From assembly GCA_023412195.1 (NCBI GenBank), contig JAEYNZ010000029.1, forward strand, positions 62,001 through 126,000: a DNA stretch of 64,000 bases. The letters run 5' to 3'. The stretch's first letter is position 1, and every line of letters starts with the position of its first letter. The DNA comes from Bacteroidota bacterium (GTDB taxonomy: Bacteria; Bacteroidota; Bacteroidia; Bacteroidales; Prolixibacteraceae). The position numbers were made by a program, and so were the translations under genes. Under the pieces are notes generated by a model, which did not search any database, was not told the DNA's origin, and was given only the letters and a program-made list of their open reading frames with translations. This document shows positions 38,321 through 46,954 of the stretch, piece after piece.

Positions 38321-38737
38321 ATGAAATTTAGAATTCTTTCTGTAGTTGTACTGGTATTACTTATGGGATGTGCCAATTCAGGTACAAAACAACTTATTGG
38401 TTCATGGGAACTGATTGAGTTCAGGCTTATAGGTACAGGAGGAAATCCGGTAAGCAATGAAAAAACATTGCGTGATGCTGGGGCAATTTGGGACATGAAA
38501 TTTGAAAGGAATGGGGATTTCAGGCAGGACTTTAACATGCGCACACCTGATATGAGAATGGAATTTGAAGAAGGTACCTGGCAGGCTTTTGATGATTCTC
38601 TGAAGATAGAAATTGTATCAGATATTGTTGCAACTGAATTAAACTATACGTATGAGATGGAGAATGAAATACTTGTTCTTTCGCTAAGAAACCCGGTTTC
38701 GGATGCGAAGGTTGTTACCCGTTTCAGAAAGAAGTAA
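38321..38737 (+). CDS. Lipocalin-like lipoprotein
   Basis: The 138-residue protein starts with a lipoprotein signal (MKFRILSVVVLVLLMGCANSG, lipobox LMGC, lipidated Cys at residue 17). The mature part begins with LIGSWELIEF, the GxW start of lipocalin-like domains, and continues as a small beta-barrel (WDMKFERNGDFRQDF, EGTWQAFDDSLKIEIV). Such proteins bind small hydrophobic ligands or act as envelope chaperones; no ligand can be assigned. It is followed by the exported PHP protein on the same strand. Confidence 0.68.
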   Translation: MKFRILSVVVLVLLMGCANSGTKQLIGSWELIEFRLIGTGGNPVSNEKTLRDAGAIWDMKFERNGDFRQDFNMRTPDMRMEFEEGTWQAFDDSLKIEIVSDIVATELNYTYEMENEILVLSLRNPVSDAKVVTRFRKK

Positions 38738-38773
38738 AAAACTTAATTAAAACCTGATCAATCTTTAACTATT

Positions 38774-39904
38774 ATGAAAAAACTAAAGCTCATTCTTTTT
38801 CTTATAATTGCAGGTGCAGTTCCGGCTTTTAGCCAGTCCGATGACGGTGTCATGCGAATGAATGAATTCAGGAATGCACCCAGGCGGAATTTGATCAGGA
38901 TACCCGGCTTCTCAGGATATCAGGCACTGAAGTGTGATTTTCATATGCACACTGTATTTTCCGACGGGCATGTGTGGCCGGCAGTAAGGGTACAGGAAGC
39001 ATGGCTGGAAGGATTGGATGTAATATCCATTACCGATCATGTGGAGTATACTCCTCATTCGATAGATGTGAATGTTAACCACAACAAGCCCTATGAACTC
39101 GTAAAGGATGCTGCTGCAGAAAACAATATTGTTCTGATTAAAGGCACTGAAATAACCAGGAATACTCCTCCCGGTCATTTTAATGCAATTTTTGTAGATG
39201 ATGTTTCAGGCTATATTGCAGACAGGCAAACAAATGATTTAGACCGGCAGGCAGTGGAGAAAGCTTCTGCCCAGGATGCATTTATTTTCTGGAATCATCC
39301 GGGATGGAAAGTCAATCAGATTGAAGGTTCATATGAGTGGCTCGATTTTGTGGATGAACTCAAACGTAATCGGATGCTGCACGGAATTGAAGTGTTCAAT
39401 GGATTCGGATTTCATAAAAAAGCACTTGACTGGTGTGTAGACCATAATTTAACAGTGCTGGGTTCATCAGATATTCACAACCTGGTTAAACACGATTACA
39501 AACTTGGTGACCATGTTCACCGGACCATGACTTTGGTTTTTGCCAGGGATAGGACACCCGAATCAGTCAGGGAAGCACTTGTTGCAGGAAGAACAGTTGC
39601 ATGGGCAAGCAAATACATTGCGGGGAAAGAGGAGCATGTAAGGAATTTATTCATGGCCTGCATTGATATGGGCCCGCGGTTTCTGTCGAAAAACAACAGG
39701 GAGTATTATGAAATGAAAAACAACAGTGACCTGTATTTTGAGCTTCAGCTGGAGTGGGAAGAGGGGAAGACAAATGTTACGTTATATCCCGGTTCATCAC
39801 AAATAGTAATATTGCCTGTGGGTACTAAAAACCTCGAATGTGAAGTGCTGACTGCATTTGTCAGGGGAGACAAAAACCTGGTGGTGAATCTTCCTCTGAA
39901 TTAA
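38774..39904 (+). CDS. Exported PHP-domain metal-dependent phosphoesterase
   Basis: The 376-residue protein has a signal peptide (MKKLKLILFLIIAGAVPAFSQ) and a PHP domain: HxH at H57-H59 (CDFHMHTVFSDG), the Asp-His pair in SITDHVEYTPH, Glu in IKGTEITR, His in FWNHPGW and the late SSDIHN motif, the full set of metal ligands. PHP enzymes hydrolyse phosphoesters with three metal ions. Export suggests an extracellular or periplasmic nucleotide or sugar phosphate as substrate. A C-terminal domain of about 80 residues is unassigned. Its stop codon overlaps that of hydF in the palindrome TTAA. Confidence 0.82.
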   Translation: MKKLKLILFLIIAGAVPAFSQSDDGVMRMNEFRNAPRRNLIRIPGFSGYQALKCDFHMHTVFSDGHVWPAVRVQEAWLEGLDVISITDHVEYTPHSIDVNVNHNKPYELVKDAAAENNIVLIKGTEITRNTPPGHFNAIFVDDVSGYIADRQTNDLDRQAVEKASAQDAFIFWNHPGWKVNQIEGSYEWLDFVDELKRNRMLHGIEVFNGFGFHKKALDWCVDHNLTVLGSSDIHNLVKHDYKLGDHVHRTMTLVFARDRTPESVREALVAGRTVAWASKYIAGKEEHVRNLFMACIDMGPRFLSKNNREYYEMKNNSDLYFELQLEWEEGKTNVTLYPGSSQIVILPVGTKNLECEVLTAFVRGDKNLVVNLPLN

Positions 39905-41139
39905 ACTGATTTCTGTAATTTTTTATCCCTGAAAACTTTGAGTGCTGAAGGAAAAGGTTGAAGTGCTCTTTCAAAGATTCCAAGGGAATAAGCTATTGTT
40001 AAGCCATAATTTGTTAAAGGTACATTGGCCTGCCTTGCTTTCAGGATCCGGCTGAGCATCGTGCGGCGGTTCCACATGCAGGCACCGCAATGTATGATGA
40101 GTTCAAATTCTGATATGTTTTCAGGGAAATCGTAACCTCTTGTGAATTCAATTTCAAGTTTGCCACCCACATATTGTGTCAGCCACCTTGGAATTTTAAC
40201 AGTACCAATGTCTTCGCCTATTGGGTGGTGTGAGCATGCCTCAGCAATAAGTACCTTGCTGCCTGTTTTCAGTTTGTCGATGGCCATAGCGCCTTCAACC
40301 ATAACATTCAGGTCACCCTGGAAGCGGGCGAATAATATGGAAAAAGAAGTCAGCTGAATGCCTGATGGTGTATCGGCAGAAACTTTTAAAAATGCCTGGG
40401 AGTCGGTTACAACAAGTTTTGGAGGCTTGTTCAACCTTGACAGAGCTTCCCTCAATTCACGTTCCTTAACTACCATACAGAACGAATCATTGTCGAGTAA
40501 GTCGCGTATGGTTTGTACCTGGGGCAAAATAAGCCTGCCTTTTGGAGCTTCCTTGTCGATGGGCACAACAAGGATAGCAGCTTCTCCCGGGCCTACCAGG
40601 TCGGCGGCTATTGAAGGCCTGTCGATAAATCCGGAGGGTGCATTAGTCAATAATAATTGCCGGAATTCGGATATACCTGTTTCCATTAAGGCAGAGGCAA
40701 ATAAATATGGAATTTTATTTTTATCCAGAGCAGATGTTATTTCAGGATTCTCTGTGTGAAGATCTATTTTATTGAATATAACTACAAAGGGAATCTGTCT
40801 GCTGGTGAATTCATGAATCAGCACCTGTTCATACGAACCCCATGTTTCAAAATTTGTAACAATAACACCTAAATCAGTCCGGTCAATCACTGTTTTGGTT
40901 TTAGCTACCCTTTTTTCACCCAGCACCCCTTCATCATCAATTCCGGCAGTGTCAATAAAAAGTACAGGACCCAGGGGAAGCAGTTCCATTGGCTTTTCCA
41001 CCGGATCGGTTGTGGTTCCGGCAACATCCGAAACAATGGAAACCTGTTGCCGGGTAAGAGCATTTAACAAGCTTGATTTACCCGTGTTTCTGCGGCCAAA
41101 AATTCCGATATGCAGGCGAAATGATTTAGGTGATCTCAT
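39901..41139 (-). CDS. hydF: [FeFe]-hydrogenase H-cluster maturation GTPase HydF
   Basis: The 412-residue protein has an N-terminal GTPase domain (P-loop GRRNTGKSS at 15-23, switch GTTTDPVEK, DTAGIDDEG, NKIDL), a dimerisation domain and a C-terminal iron-sulfur domain with the characteristic CxH...HCxxC set (EACSHHPIGEDIG and IIHCGACMWNRRTM). HydF is the scaffold on which the [2Fe] subcluster is assembled from HydE and HydG products before transfer to the hydrogenase. It has its own promoter motif, behind the terminator of the small Cys-rich gene. Confidence 0.95.
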   Translation of the reverse strand: MRSPKSFRLHIGIFGRRNTGKSSLLNALTRQQVSIVSDVAGTTTDPVEKPMELLPLGPVLFIDTAGIDDEGVLGEKRVAKTKTVIDRTDLGVIVTNFETWGSYEQVLIHEFTSRQIPFVVIFNKIDLHTENPEITSALDKNKIPYLFASALMETGISEFRQLLLTNAPSGFIDRPSIAADLVGPGEAAILVVPIDKEAPKGRLILPQVQTIRDLLDNDSFCMVVKERELREALSRLNKPPKLVVTDSQAFLKVSADTPSGIQLTSFSILFARFQGDLNVMVEGAMAIDKLKTGSKVLIAEACSHHPIGEDIGTVKIPRWLTQYVGGKLEIEFTRGYDFPENISEFELIIHCGACMWNRRTMLSRILKARQANVPLTNYGLTIAYSLGIFERALQPFPSALKVFRDKKLQKSV

Positions 41140-41184
41140 TTGTTACTTTGCAGAATGAGTAGTGGAATCTTTACAATAATTAAG

Positions 41185-41192
41185 CAAAGTTA
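41185..41192 (-). promoter_or_regulatory. -7 promoter element of hydF
   Basis: The minus strand reads TAACTTTG (41192-41185), between the upstream terminator and the hydF ATG at 41139. Confidence 0.5.
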
Positions 41193-41196
41193 AATA

Positions 41197-41223
41197 AAAA
41201 AGGGTGCCTGAAGCACCCTTTTT
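41197..41223 (-). terminator. Terminator of small Cys-rich gene 1
   Basis: AAAAAGGGTGC pairs perfectly with GCACCCTTTTT around CTGAA. It separates hydF from the genes upstream of it. Confidence 0.87.
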
Positions 41224-41231
41224 CTTAAGAA

Positions 41232-41540
41232 CTATTTCTTTTCATTTTTTTTGCCTTCTTCAGGGCAGCTGACTTTTGATGCTGCACAGCTTTTTTGCTG
41301 GACTTCGGAGCAGGCCGGTTTGGCTGCTTCTTTTGCAGCGCAGCAGGCAGCAGGCTTAGCCTCTGTAGCTTTGGCTTTTTTGTTGTCTTTTTTAACATTA
41401 TCGTCTGTTGCCTTTTTGCCATCTTCAGCAGTTAGTACCATTTCCTGCTTAACTTCGGAAGTGATTGACTGAATAGCAGAGGCTGTAACAGAGTAAGAAT
41501 AGGTAGCAGCCAAAATGAGAACAATGATGATTTTTTTCAT
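41232..41540 (-). CDS. Small secreted Lys/Ala/Cys-rich protein 1
   Basis: I do not recognise the family. The 102-residue protein has a signal peptide (hydrophobic residues 4-18, cleavage near TASA), a charged low-complexity middle rich in Lys and Glu, and a cysteine-rich tail with C66, C67, C77, C85 and C92 (PAACCAAKEAAKPACSEV, SCAASKVSCPEEG). Such a tail could bind metal or form disulfides. It lies between hydF and another small secreted Cys protein, but has its own terminator, so it is not strictly in an operon with hydF. Confidence 0.6.
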   Translation of the reverse strand: MKKIIIVLILAATYSYSVTASAIQSITSEVKQEMVLTAEDGKKATDDNVKKDNKKAKATEAKPAACCAAKEAAKPACSEVQQKSCAASKVSCPEEGKKNEKK

Positions 41541-41623
41541 GATCTGTATTTTTGAATTTAATTTACCGGTGCAAAATATGAAAAAAAATCAATATGCTGC
41601 TACATTACAAATCGTTAAAAATC

Positions 41624-41651
41624 AAAAAAAAAGCCGTTCCAACGGAACGGC
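41624..41651 (-). terminator. Terminator of small Cys-repeat gene 2
   Basis: GCCGTTCC pairs perfectly with GGAACGGC around AAC, with nine A on the left giving a T-run on the minus strand. Confidence 0.85.
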
Positions 41652-41677
41652 GTTCATTTAGCATTTTAACTTCGACA

Positions 41678-42022
41678 CTATTCAACCTTCAATGAGGCAG
41701 TCTTTGCTTTTTCACCAACCATTGAAGCCTGGGTCGGTGATTTTTCTCCAGAGCATCCTGCTACTTCAGTAACTGCTTTCTCTCCAGAGCAGCCATCAGC
41801 TTTTGCCGCAACTTTTTCTCCTGAGCAACCGTCAGCTTTAACAGCCGTGGTAACAGTGGCACAACCATCAGCTTTTAAGTCTGCTGTTGTAACCTGTACA
41901 TCATTTGATACAGTTGTAACTTTCGCTTTTGCTTTCTTGTCATCGCATGGCGCTTCTCCTGCAGTAGCAACAGAAAGCCCATAAGTCATAACCATTGCAA
42001 GTACAAATAATAGTTTTCTCAT
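41678..42022 (-). CDS. Small secreted protein 2 with a 12-residue cysteine repeat
   Basis: The 114-residue protein has a signal peptide (MRKLLFVLAMVMTYGLSVATA) and one early Cys (C26). It then carries a repeat of the type ADGCSGEK in which cysteines fall at 54, 66, 78 and 90, exactly 12 residues apart; the last copy reads VAGCSGEK and a degenerate GEK follows at 103. No known enzyme or fold is apparent. The even spacing suggests a periplasmic metal-binding or surface role, by inference only. It sits between the aspA remnant and the other small Cys protein with its own -7 motif. Confidence 0.62.
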   Translation of the reverse strand: MRKLLFVLAMVMTYGLSVATAGEAPCDDKKAKAKVTTVSNDVQVTTADLKADGCATVTTAVKADGCSGEKVAAKADGCSGEKAVTEVAGCSGEKSPTQASMVGEKAKTASLKVE

Positions 42023-42099
42023 TCTCTTTGATTTTAAATTATAAATTATAACTCTTTTTCTTATTTAGAATCAATATTAATACTTTTCAGGATAATATC

Positions 42100-42107
42100 C
42101 AAACATA
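42100..42107 (-). promoter_or_regulatory. -7 promoter element of the Cys-repeat gene
   Basis: The minus strand reads TATGTTTG, about 78 bases before the ATG at 42022. A TTTG on the same strand at 42135-42132 is a possible -33 box with slightly long spacing. Confidence 0.45.
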
Positions 42108-42185
42108 TATTAATATTTTTTTATCTTAAATCAAAATATTAACATTTGAGGTATAATTCAGATAGAAGGGAATAATACAGGAAAA

Positions 42186-42590
42186 TCAATAGCCCATTTT
42201 ACAAACAGCTTCAGGTGTAGTTAATTGGTAGAAATCCTCATCCGTGAGAAGTTTGAGTTTCGTGGCGGCCATCCTGATGGATATTTTTTCTTTAGTTGCT
42301 GTTTCTGCAATCAGAAAAGCATTTTCATGTCCGGTTTTTACAATGAGTGCTGTAACTGTAGCTGTGAAATTTTCCACATTGCTTTTACAGACATTTTCAT
42401 TTGCGGTGATGGCTGAATCGCAATTTTCAGCAAACATCAGGCAGGCATGGTTCAGTAGCGGAATACTGTCAAGTAAGGTAAATGATATGACCGGAAGAAA
42501 CTGGTTTAATTCGAGGTTGCCTGAACTACAGGCCTGAGTGATCACCTGGTCGTAACCCATTATAAGCAGGGCAACCAGGCCAACAGCTTT
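42186..42590 (-). pseudogene. aspA: Aspartate ammonia-lyase remnant (5'-truncated aspA)
   Basis: The frame encodes MGYDQVITQACSSGNLELN, a run of fumarase/aspartase-type C-terminal sequence (PLLNHACLMFAENC, ANENVCKSNVENF, LLTDEDFYQLTTPEAV) and a natural stop at 42186. Homology continues upstream of the ATG at 42560 (VALLIMGYDQ) up to within a few codons of the hydG stop. Full-length enzymes have about 470 residues; only the last 130 or so are present, and the signature GSS/NKVNP loop with the catalytic Ser is missing, so it cannot deaminate aspartate. As I recall, intact aspA occurs beside hydG/hydF in some other bacteria. A 5' deletion is the simplest reading. Confidence 0.75.
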
Positions 42591-43991
42591 TTAGCAATAA
42601 ACATCATCTCTTCCGGCTTCAACACGCTGAACAAGCTTTTCGGCCCGCTGTTTTGCAATTCCATCCATACCTGCGATGGTATCCCTGATCAGGCGGTTCC
42701 CTACTTCAGCTGTTTGCGGAGAGGCATAATTCTGAAGGTATTCCTTAAAAGATGACAAGGCATTGGGCTGGCAGTGCAGCTTGATATCACCTGGTTTGGC
42801 AAGGTCCATGAAGTCATGGCCTGTGCGCCCCAACCGGTAACAGGCAGTGCAAAAAGAAGGAATATAGCCCATAGATGCAACATCCCTTATGACTTCATCA
42901 AGAGGCCTGTGGTCGCCAAGGCTGAACTGCCCTGACGGGTCATCTTCATCTTCCTCGTGTTCATAGCCACCTGGATTTGTCCTGCTGCCTGCTGATATCT
43001 GGCTTACACCCAGGGCAAAGGTTTCACGGCGCATCTGGGCTGTTTCCCTTGTCGACATAATGATCCCGGTATAAGGAATGGCAAGTCTTAATATTGCTAC
43101 TATTTTTCTGAAATCGATGTCTGAAACAGGGAAGGGAGGATGTGCAGCCAGGTTGCTGCCCGTAGCCGGTTCCAGCCTGGGGACGCTGACAGTATGCGGA
43201 CCTACATCGAATTTATCTTCCAGTTCACGGATATGCTGCATCATGGCCAGTATCTCGAAACGGTAGTCGAACAATCCGAACAGAACACCGATACCCACAT
43301 CATCAATGCCTGCTTTCATTGCCCTGTGTAAAGCCCATACCCTCCAGTTGTAATCCCGCTTTTTGCCACCCAGATGAACTTTCTTATAGGTTTCCCTGTG
43401 ATAAGTCTCCTGGAAAATCTGGTAGGTGCCAATTCCTTCAGTTTTCAGTTCCCTGAACTCCTGTTCGTCGAGTGGTGCCACATTGACATTTACCCTGCGG
43501 ATCTCGCCGTGATCTGATTTTACTCCGTAAATAGTTCTGACAGAATCGAGCACATACTGAAATCCCTGCGCCGGGTATGATTCTCCGGCCACCAACAGGA
43601 TCCTTTTGTGCCCTTTATTGATCAGGATTTCCACTTCATGTGCAATCTGTTGCTGGGTAAGTGAATTCCTGACAATGCTTTTATTGGTGGCCCTGAAAGC
43701 ACAGTACAGGCATTCATTTGCACAAAGATTTGAAATATATAGTGGTGCAAAAAGCACCAGCCGTTTGCCGTAAATCGTTTCTTTAACCTGGTTGGCAGCA
43801 TGAAAAAGCTCCCCGAGCAATTCAGGATCGCTTATGCCTGTAAGGACAGCTACGTCATCCATGTTAAGTCCCTTCATTTCTTTTGCTTTTGAAAGAACTT
43901 CCCTGATCCTGGCATGGTCAGCTTTCTTGTTTTTCTCAAGAATTTCCCAAACCTGTTGTTCGTTTATAAATCCTGCTTCAACCTTATACAT
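42591..43991 (-). CDS. hydG: [FeFe]-hydrogenase maturation radical SAM tyrosine lyase HydG
   Basis: The 466-residue radical SAM enzyme cleaves tyrosine to p-cresol and the CO and CN ligands of the H-cluster iron. The radical SAM cluster motif CX3CX2C is at C90, C94, C97 (NLCANECLYC). The C-terminal auxiliary cluster motif CX2CX22C is seen in FCTACYRLGRTG and KLHCQPN, which separates HydG from ThiH. The C-terminus (EAGRDDVYC) looks complete, so the downstream deletion spared hydG. The TM1266-type gene precedes it by 27 bases in the same unit. Confidence 0.95.
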   Translation of the reverse strand: MYKVEAGFINEQQVWEILEKNKKADHARIREVLSKAKEMKGLNMDDVAVLTGISDPELLGELFHAANQVKETIYGKRLVLFAPLYISNLCANECLYCAFRATNKSIVRNSLTQQQIAHEVEILINKGHKRILLVAGESYPAQGFQYVLDSVRTIYGVKSDHGEIRRVNVNVAPLDEQEFRELKTEGIGTYQIFQETYHRETYKKVHLGGKKRDYNWRVWALHRAMKAGIDDVGIGVLFGLFDYRFEILAMMQHIRELEDKFDVGPHTVSVPRLEPATGSNLAAHPPFPVSDIDFRKIVAILRLAIPYTGIIMSTRETAQMRRETFALGVSQISAGSRTNPGGYEHEEDEDDPSGQFSLGDHRPLDEVIRDVASMGYIPSFCTACYRLGRTGHDFMDLAKPGDIKLHCQPNALSSFKEYLQNYASPQTAEVGNRLIRDTIAGMDGIAKQRAEKLVQRVEAGRDDVYC

Positions 43992-44018
43992 GGATTGTAT
44001 TTTAAATAATTTAAAATA

Positions 44019-44282
44019 TTACTTATCCACAAGGTTTGAACTTTTTGCCAAACCTGACTTCACTGAAATGCCTTTTACTTTTCCCAGTTTACCTGTGAGC
44101 ACACCTAATTCATCGGTATTGGCATCTATTACAAGGGTAATAACAGAAGTGTTTCCCCTGATATTAGGTAATCCGGTCCGGGCAAGTATGAGTTCACCAT
44201 GTTCACTGAGAATACTGTTAACTTCTTCTGAACATCTTTTACGGTCCTCAATAATGATTCCTATAAAACCTATTCTTTTCAT
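44019..44282 (-). CDS. Iron-only hydrogenase system regulator, TM1266 family
   Basis: The 87-residue protein (MKRIGFIGIIIEDRKRC...) has an ACT/NikR-like alpha-beta fold pattern and matches the small TM1266-type proteins that accompany hydE, hydG and hydF. The segment GELILARTGLPNIRGNTSVITLVIDA is typical. It is thought to be a regulator of the hydrogenase system, though its ligand is not established. Reading back to a TTG at 44327 would add 15 residues; the ATG at 44282 matches the family length. Confidence 0.88.
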   Translation of the reverse strand: MKRIGFIGIIIEDRKRCSEEVNSILSEHGELILARTGLPNIRGNTSVITLVIDANTDELGVLTGKLGKVKGISVKSGLAKSSNLVDK

Positions 44283-44598
44283 AATTGCTATAAGTGGCTG
44301 CGGGATTTTTGGGGAAGACTGATGCAAAAAACAGGAGTAAATGAAGATCTCAGGTTGTGAAACCCTTTATGTTTTTTTTCCATTTTCCTCCCTAAGGTCA
44401 GCTTTGCCTTCCCGCAGGATATTATTCGTAAAATTAGTACTTTATATGCTTTCCGGGGCTGATAATTTACAGTGAAATATATGTTGTGGAATATGTTTTT
44501 CGGGATATGATGATGCAATAGGGTAGAGGAAATGAATAGTTGTCAATAATCATGAGTGACTCTCATAAATAAAAAATTTGCTTTTAAAATTTAAAATG

Positions 44599-44644
44599 AA
44601 AAAATACAAGCTCCGTAATATGTATCAGGTACTTGTATTTTTTT
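44599..44644 (-). terminator. Terminator of the M3-like peptidase gene
   Basis: A 12-bp stem, AAAAAATACAAG with CTTGTATTTTTT, encloses a 21-base loop. It lies about 42 bases behind the stop on the minus strand and can act in both directions. Confidence 0.68.
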
Positions 44645-44685
44645 GTTGGTGAATCTGGCTTTATTTCACTATGGAAATAAGTATA

Positions 44686-46731
44686 CTATAGCATATGTTG
44701 AAGTGCATCAGTAGCCGCATTTAAAATTGGCTGATTAGAAAGAGGTTTTCCCACCGCTCTTTTCATCCATTCATCAGGGGTCAATTGCCCGAGGGCAAAC
44801 ACCCGGTTGACTTCAGGAGCGAACTGACCGGACTTAAAATGTTCTTCAAGCTGAAAATGGATCAGGTGTCCAAAAGCATAGTTAGGAAGATACATAGGTG
44901 AGTTGATCATGTGTGAATAAACTGCCAGGATGGTTTGATCCTTTAAGCCAAAAACAGGTGCAAAATATTCATTCCATACCTTGATGCTGATTTCCAGAAC
45001 GGCATTTTTCAGTTCTTCTGCGGTGCAGTCAGGATTGCTGTACATCCATTTCCACATGTTCATATCAACCATCGACACCCCCATTATTTCGTAAACCGAC
45101 CATAAATTATCCAGTGTCTTTAAGTAATCCACATCCGGGTTACCATCCGTCATGCCCAGCAGGTTCAGGTCCCTTTGCTGGAAAGCAAATGCCAGGGCTT
45201 CTGTAAATGCAGAATTGGGTACGCCGTTCATCATATAATATGGTACATCATGAAGGGAAATCGTTTGCTCAACATTATGTCCGAATTCATGGATGGCAAT
45301 GTTATAACCTTTATAATCCATTCCGTCTTCCGGAATCCGGGAGCGTAGCCTGGCCTTTTCACCCTTCATGGAGGCTCCCCATGCGTGCCCTGAACCCCTG
45401 GCCGGGTCAACAGCAATTTTAGATGCAAGGAATTTCGACCGGTCAGGTTTGAATCCCAGTTTCTTCAGGATGTTTTCAAGATCACGCTCCAATGCTTCTG
45501 CATCAGGATATTTAGAGCGGGTAATGGCATTGAGTTTTTCTTCAGGTATGGAACTCCGGGCCTTAAAGCCATCATACCAGATGTCCCATGGTTGAAGATC
45601 GCGTCCAAGTCTTTTCCTGATGAGTTCGCCAGTTTGTTTAAGTTGCGGGGCACTTAGAAACTCATGAAACAAGGCTTCTACTTCCTCCTGGGGAATCTGC
45701 ATGTCACCGGAAAATGATCTCTTTATGGCTGTATTGAGCACCGGATGATATTTATCAAATTCTTTCAATGCCCTGAAGTTGTTTATGATTTGCTGGTATC
45801 GTAGGTTTTGTTCTGCCGAAACTTCTTTTGGCTCTCCGTTTACTGTCACCCTATTTTCAAAGGGCTGCCAACGGGCTTCTCCGGAATTTATCACCGCTGC
45901 AGGAATAGACTGATCGATGATCCGCTGCATGACCTGGTATATGATTTCCTGTTTTTCCAGGCCATTTTGAGTGTTGGCATAATTTGCCTTAATCTCATCG
46001 CGAAGATTCCAGTGGCTAAGCAAAATCATATTTTCGGGAAACAGGGTCTGTCCATTTTTGCCAATGAGGCTTCCCATATAGATATTATATTCGGCAATAT
46101 AGGCATCTGCTTCGGCTGATACGGCAGCACTTTTCTGAACGAGTTCCGGGGGCACCCTGGAGCTGAATACATCTCCCATTCTAGCGTATGCCCATTCAAG
46201 GTCTGACCAGTTTCTGCCCAGTTCATTTTTTTCTTCGGTTGAATAGAAGGGGAAGTTCAGTGCTACAAGGAAGGCAATCTTGTTGTTGTAAAAATCATTG
46301 CTCATATGAGCCCCGGCACTGTATGCGGAAAACAGGTGATCGACCCTGTGAAGTTGCCCGGTTTGCAGATCAACGTGCTGACGCAGTTCTATGGCTAGCT
46401 GGTTGAAATGCCCGAAGAGCGATTCGAAATACCCCGACATCCTGTTAAAAACAACTTGCTTTTCCTGTTGGTCGCCAATGAAGTTTTCAGAGCAGAAAGC
46501 AATAAATTCATCATATGAGCCATCGCTTTCCCTCCAAAGAGAGGCTGCATGAAGCACTCCTTTTTCAACATCTTTGATGTGAACCTCAGGATATTTCTCT
46601 ATAATGGACGCGATGGCTTTATTTGTATGTTCCTCAGGAATTGTTGTACTTCTGGTGATCATTTTATTCGTTTTTTGCTGACAACTCAATAACAGAACCG
46701 TGATCATGCAAAGAAAAATTAACTGTTTCAT
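44686..46731 (-). CDS. M3-like zinc metallopeptidase lipoprotein
   Basis: The 681-residue protein starts with a lipoprotein signal (MKQLIFLCMITVLLLSCQQ, lipobox LLSC) and is largely helical. The zinc motif HEFGH lies at about residues 481-485 (YNIAIHEFGHNVEQ), with a downstream Glu-rich helix (NSAFTEALAFAFQQRD), as in thimet-oligopeptidase/M3-like enzymes. It probably trims peptides in the periplasm or at the surface. It separates hydE from hydG without any evident functional tie to hydrogenase. A TTG at 46770 would place 13 residues in front of the lipoprotein signal and is rejected. Confidence 0.78.
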   Translation of the reverse strand: MKQLIFLCMITVLLLSCQQKTNKMITRSTTIPEEHTNKAIASIIEKYPEVHIKDVEKGVLHAASLWRESDGSYDEFIAFCSENFIGDQQEKQVVFNRMSGYFESLFGHFNQLAIELRQHVDLQTGQLHRVDHLFSAYSAGAHMSNDFYNNKIAFLVALNFPFYSTEEKNELGRNWSDLEWAYARMGDVFSSRVPPELVQKSAAVSAEADAYIAEYNIYMGSLIGKNGQTLFPENMILLSHWNLRDEIKANYANTQNGLEKQEIIYQVMQRIIDQSIPAAVINSGEARWQPFENRVTVNGEPKEVSAEQNLRYQQIINNFRALKEFDKYHPVLNTAIKRSFSGDMQIPQEEVEALFHEFLSAPQLKQTGELIRKRLGRDLQPWDIWYDGFKARSSIPEEKLNAITRSKYPDAEALERDLENILKKLGFKPDRSKFLASKIAVDPARGSGHAWGASMKGEKARLRSRIPEDGMDYKGYNIAIHEFGHNVEQTISLHDVPYYMMNGVPNSAFTEALAFAFQQRDLNLLGMTDGNPDVDYLKTLDNLWSVYEIMGVSMVDMNMWKWMYSNPDCTAEELKNAVLEISIKVWNEYFAPVFGLKDQTILAVYSHMINSPMYLPNYAFGHLIHFQLEEHFKSGQFAPEVNRVFALGQLTPDEWMKRAVGKPLSNQPILNAATDALQHML

Positions 46732-46941
46732 TTTTTGCCGGTGTAGATATATTTGAATTATGATATGCAAAGTAAGTCACTGCTGGCTTAAAACCAATGA
46801 TTTTACAACATTAATAAGAACAGCTGCTGAAACTTTCTAAATTAAATAGAAAATATCCATGTTTATCATGGGTAACATCTGCAGACATAACTTTCTGAAG
46901 AATTATTTTACTGTTAAGGGCCAGTATTCATCACCAAACCT

Positions 46942-46949
46942 TATTTTTG
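46942..46949 (+). promoter_or_regulatory. -7 promoter element of hydE
   Basis: TATTTTTG fits TAnnTTTG and ends 5 bases before the ATG at 46955, so the mRNA would be nearly leaderless. No good -33 box is visible. Confidence 0.4.
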
Positions 46950-46954
46950 CATCT

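Noticed and set aside
42186..42560. The aspA remnant as an intact small gene
   Set aside because: It matches only the C-terminal part of a much larger enzyme, the homology continues upstream of the first ATG and no ribosome site is evident. Expression of a 124-residue product is not excluded.
46859..46954. Upstream extension of HydE by 32 residues
   Set aside because: The extension has no similarity to HydE starts, which agree with the ATG at 46955, and a -7 promoter motif sits inside it.
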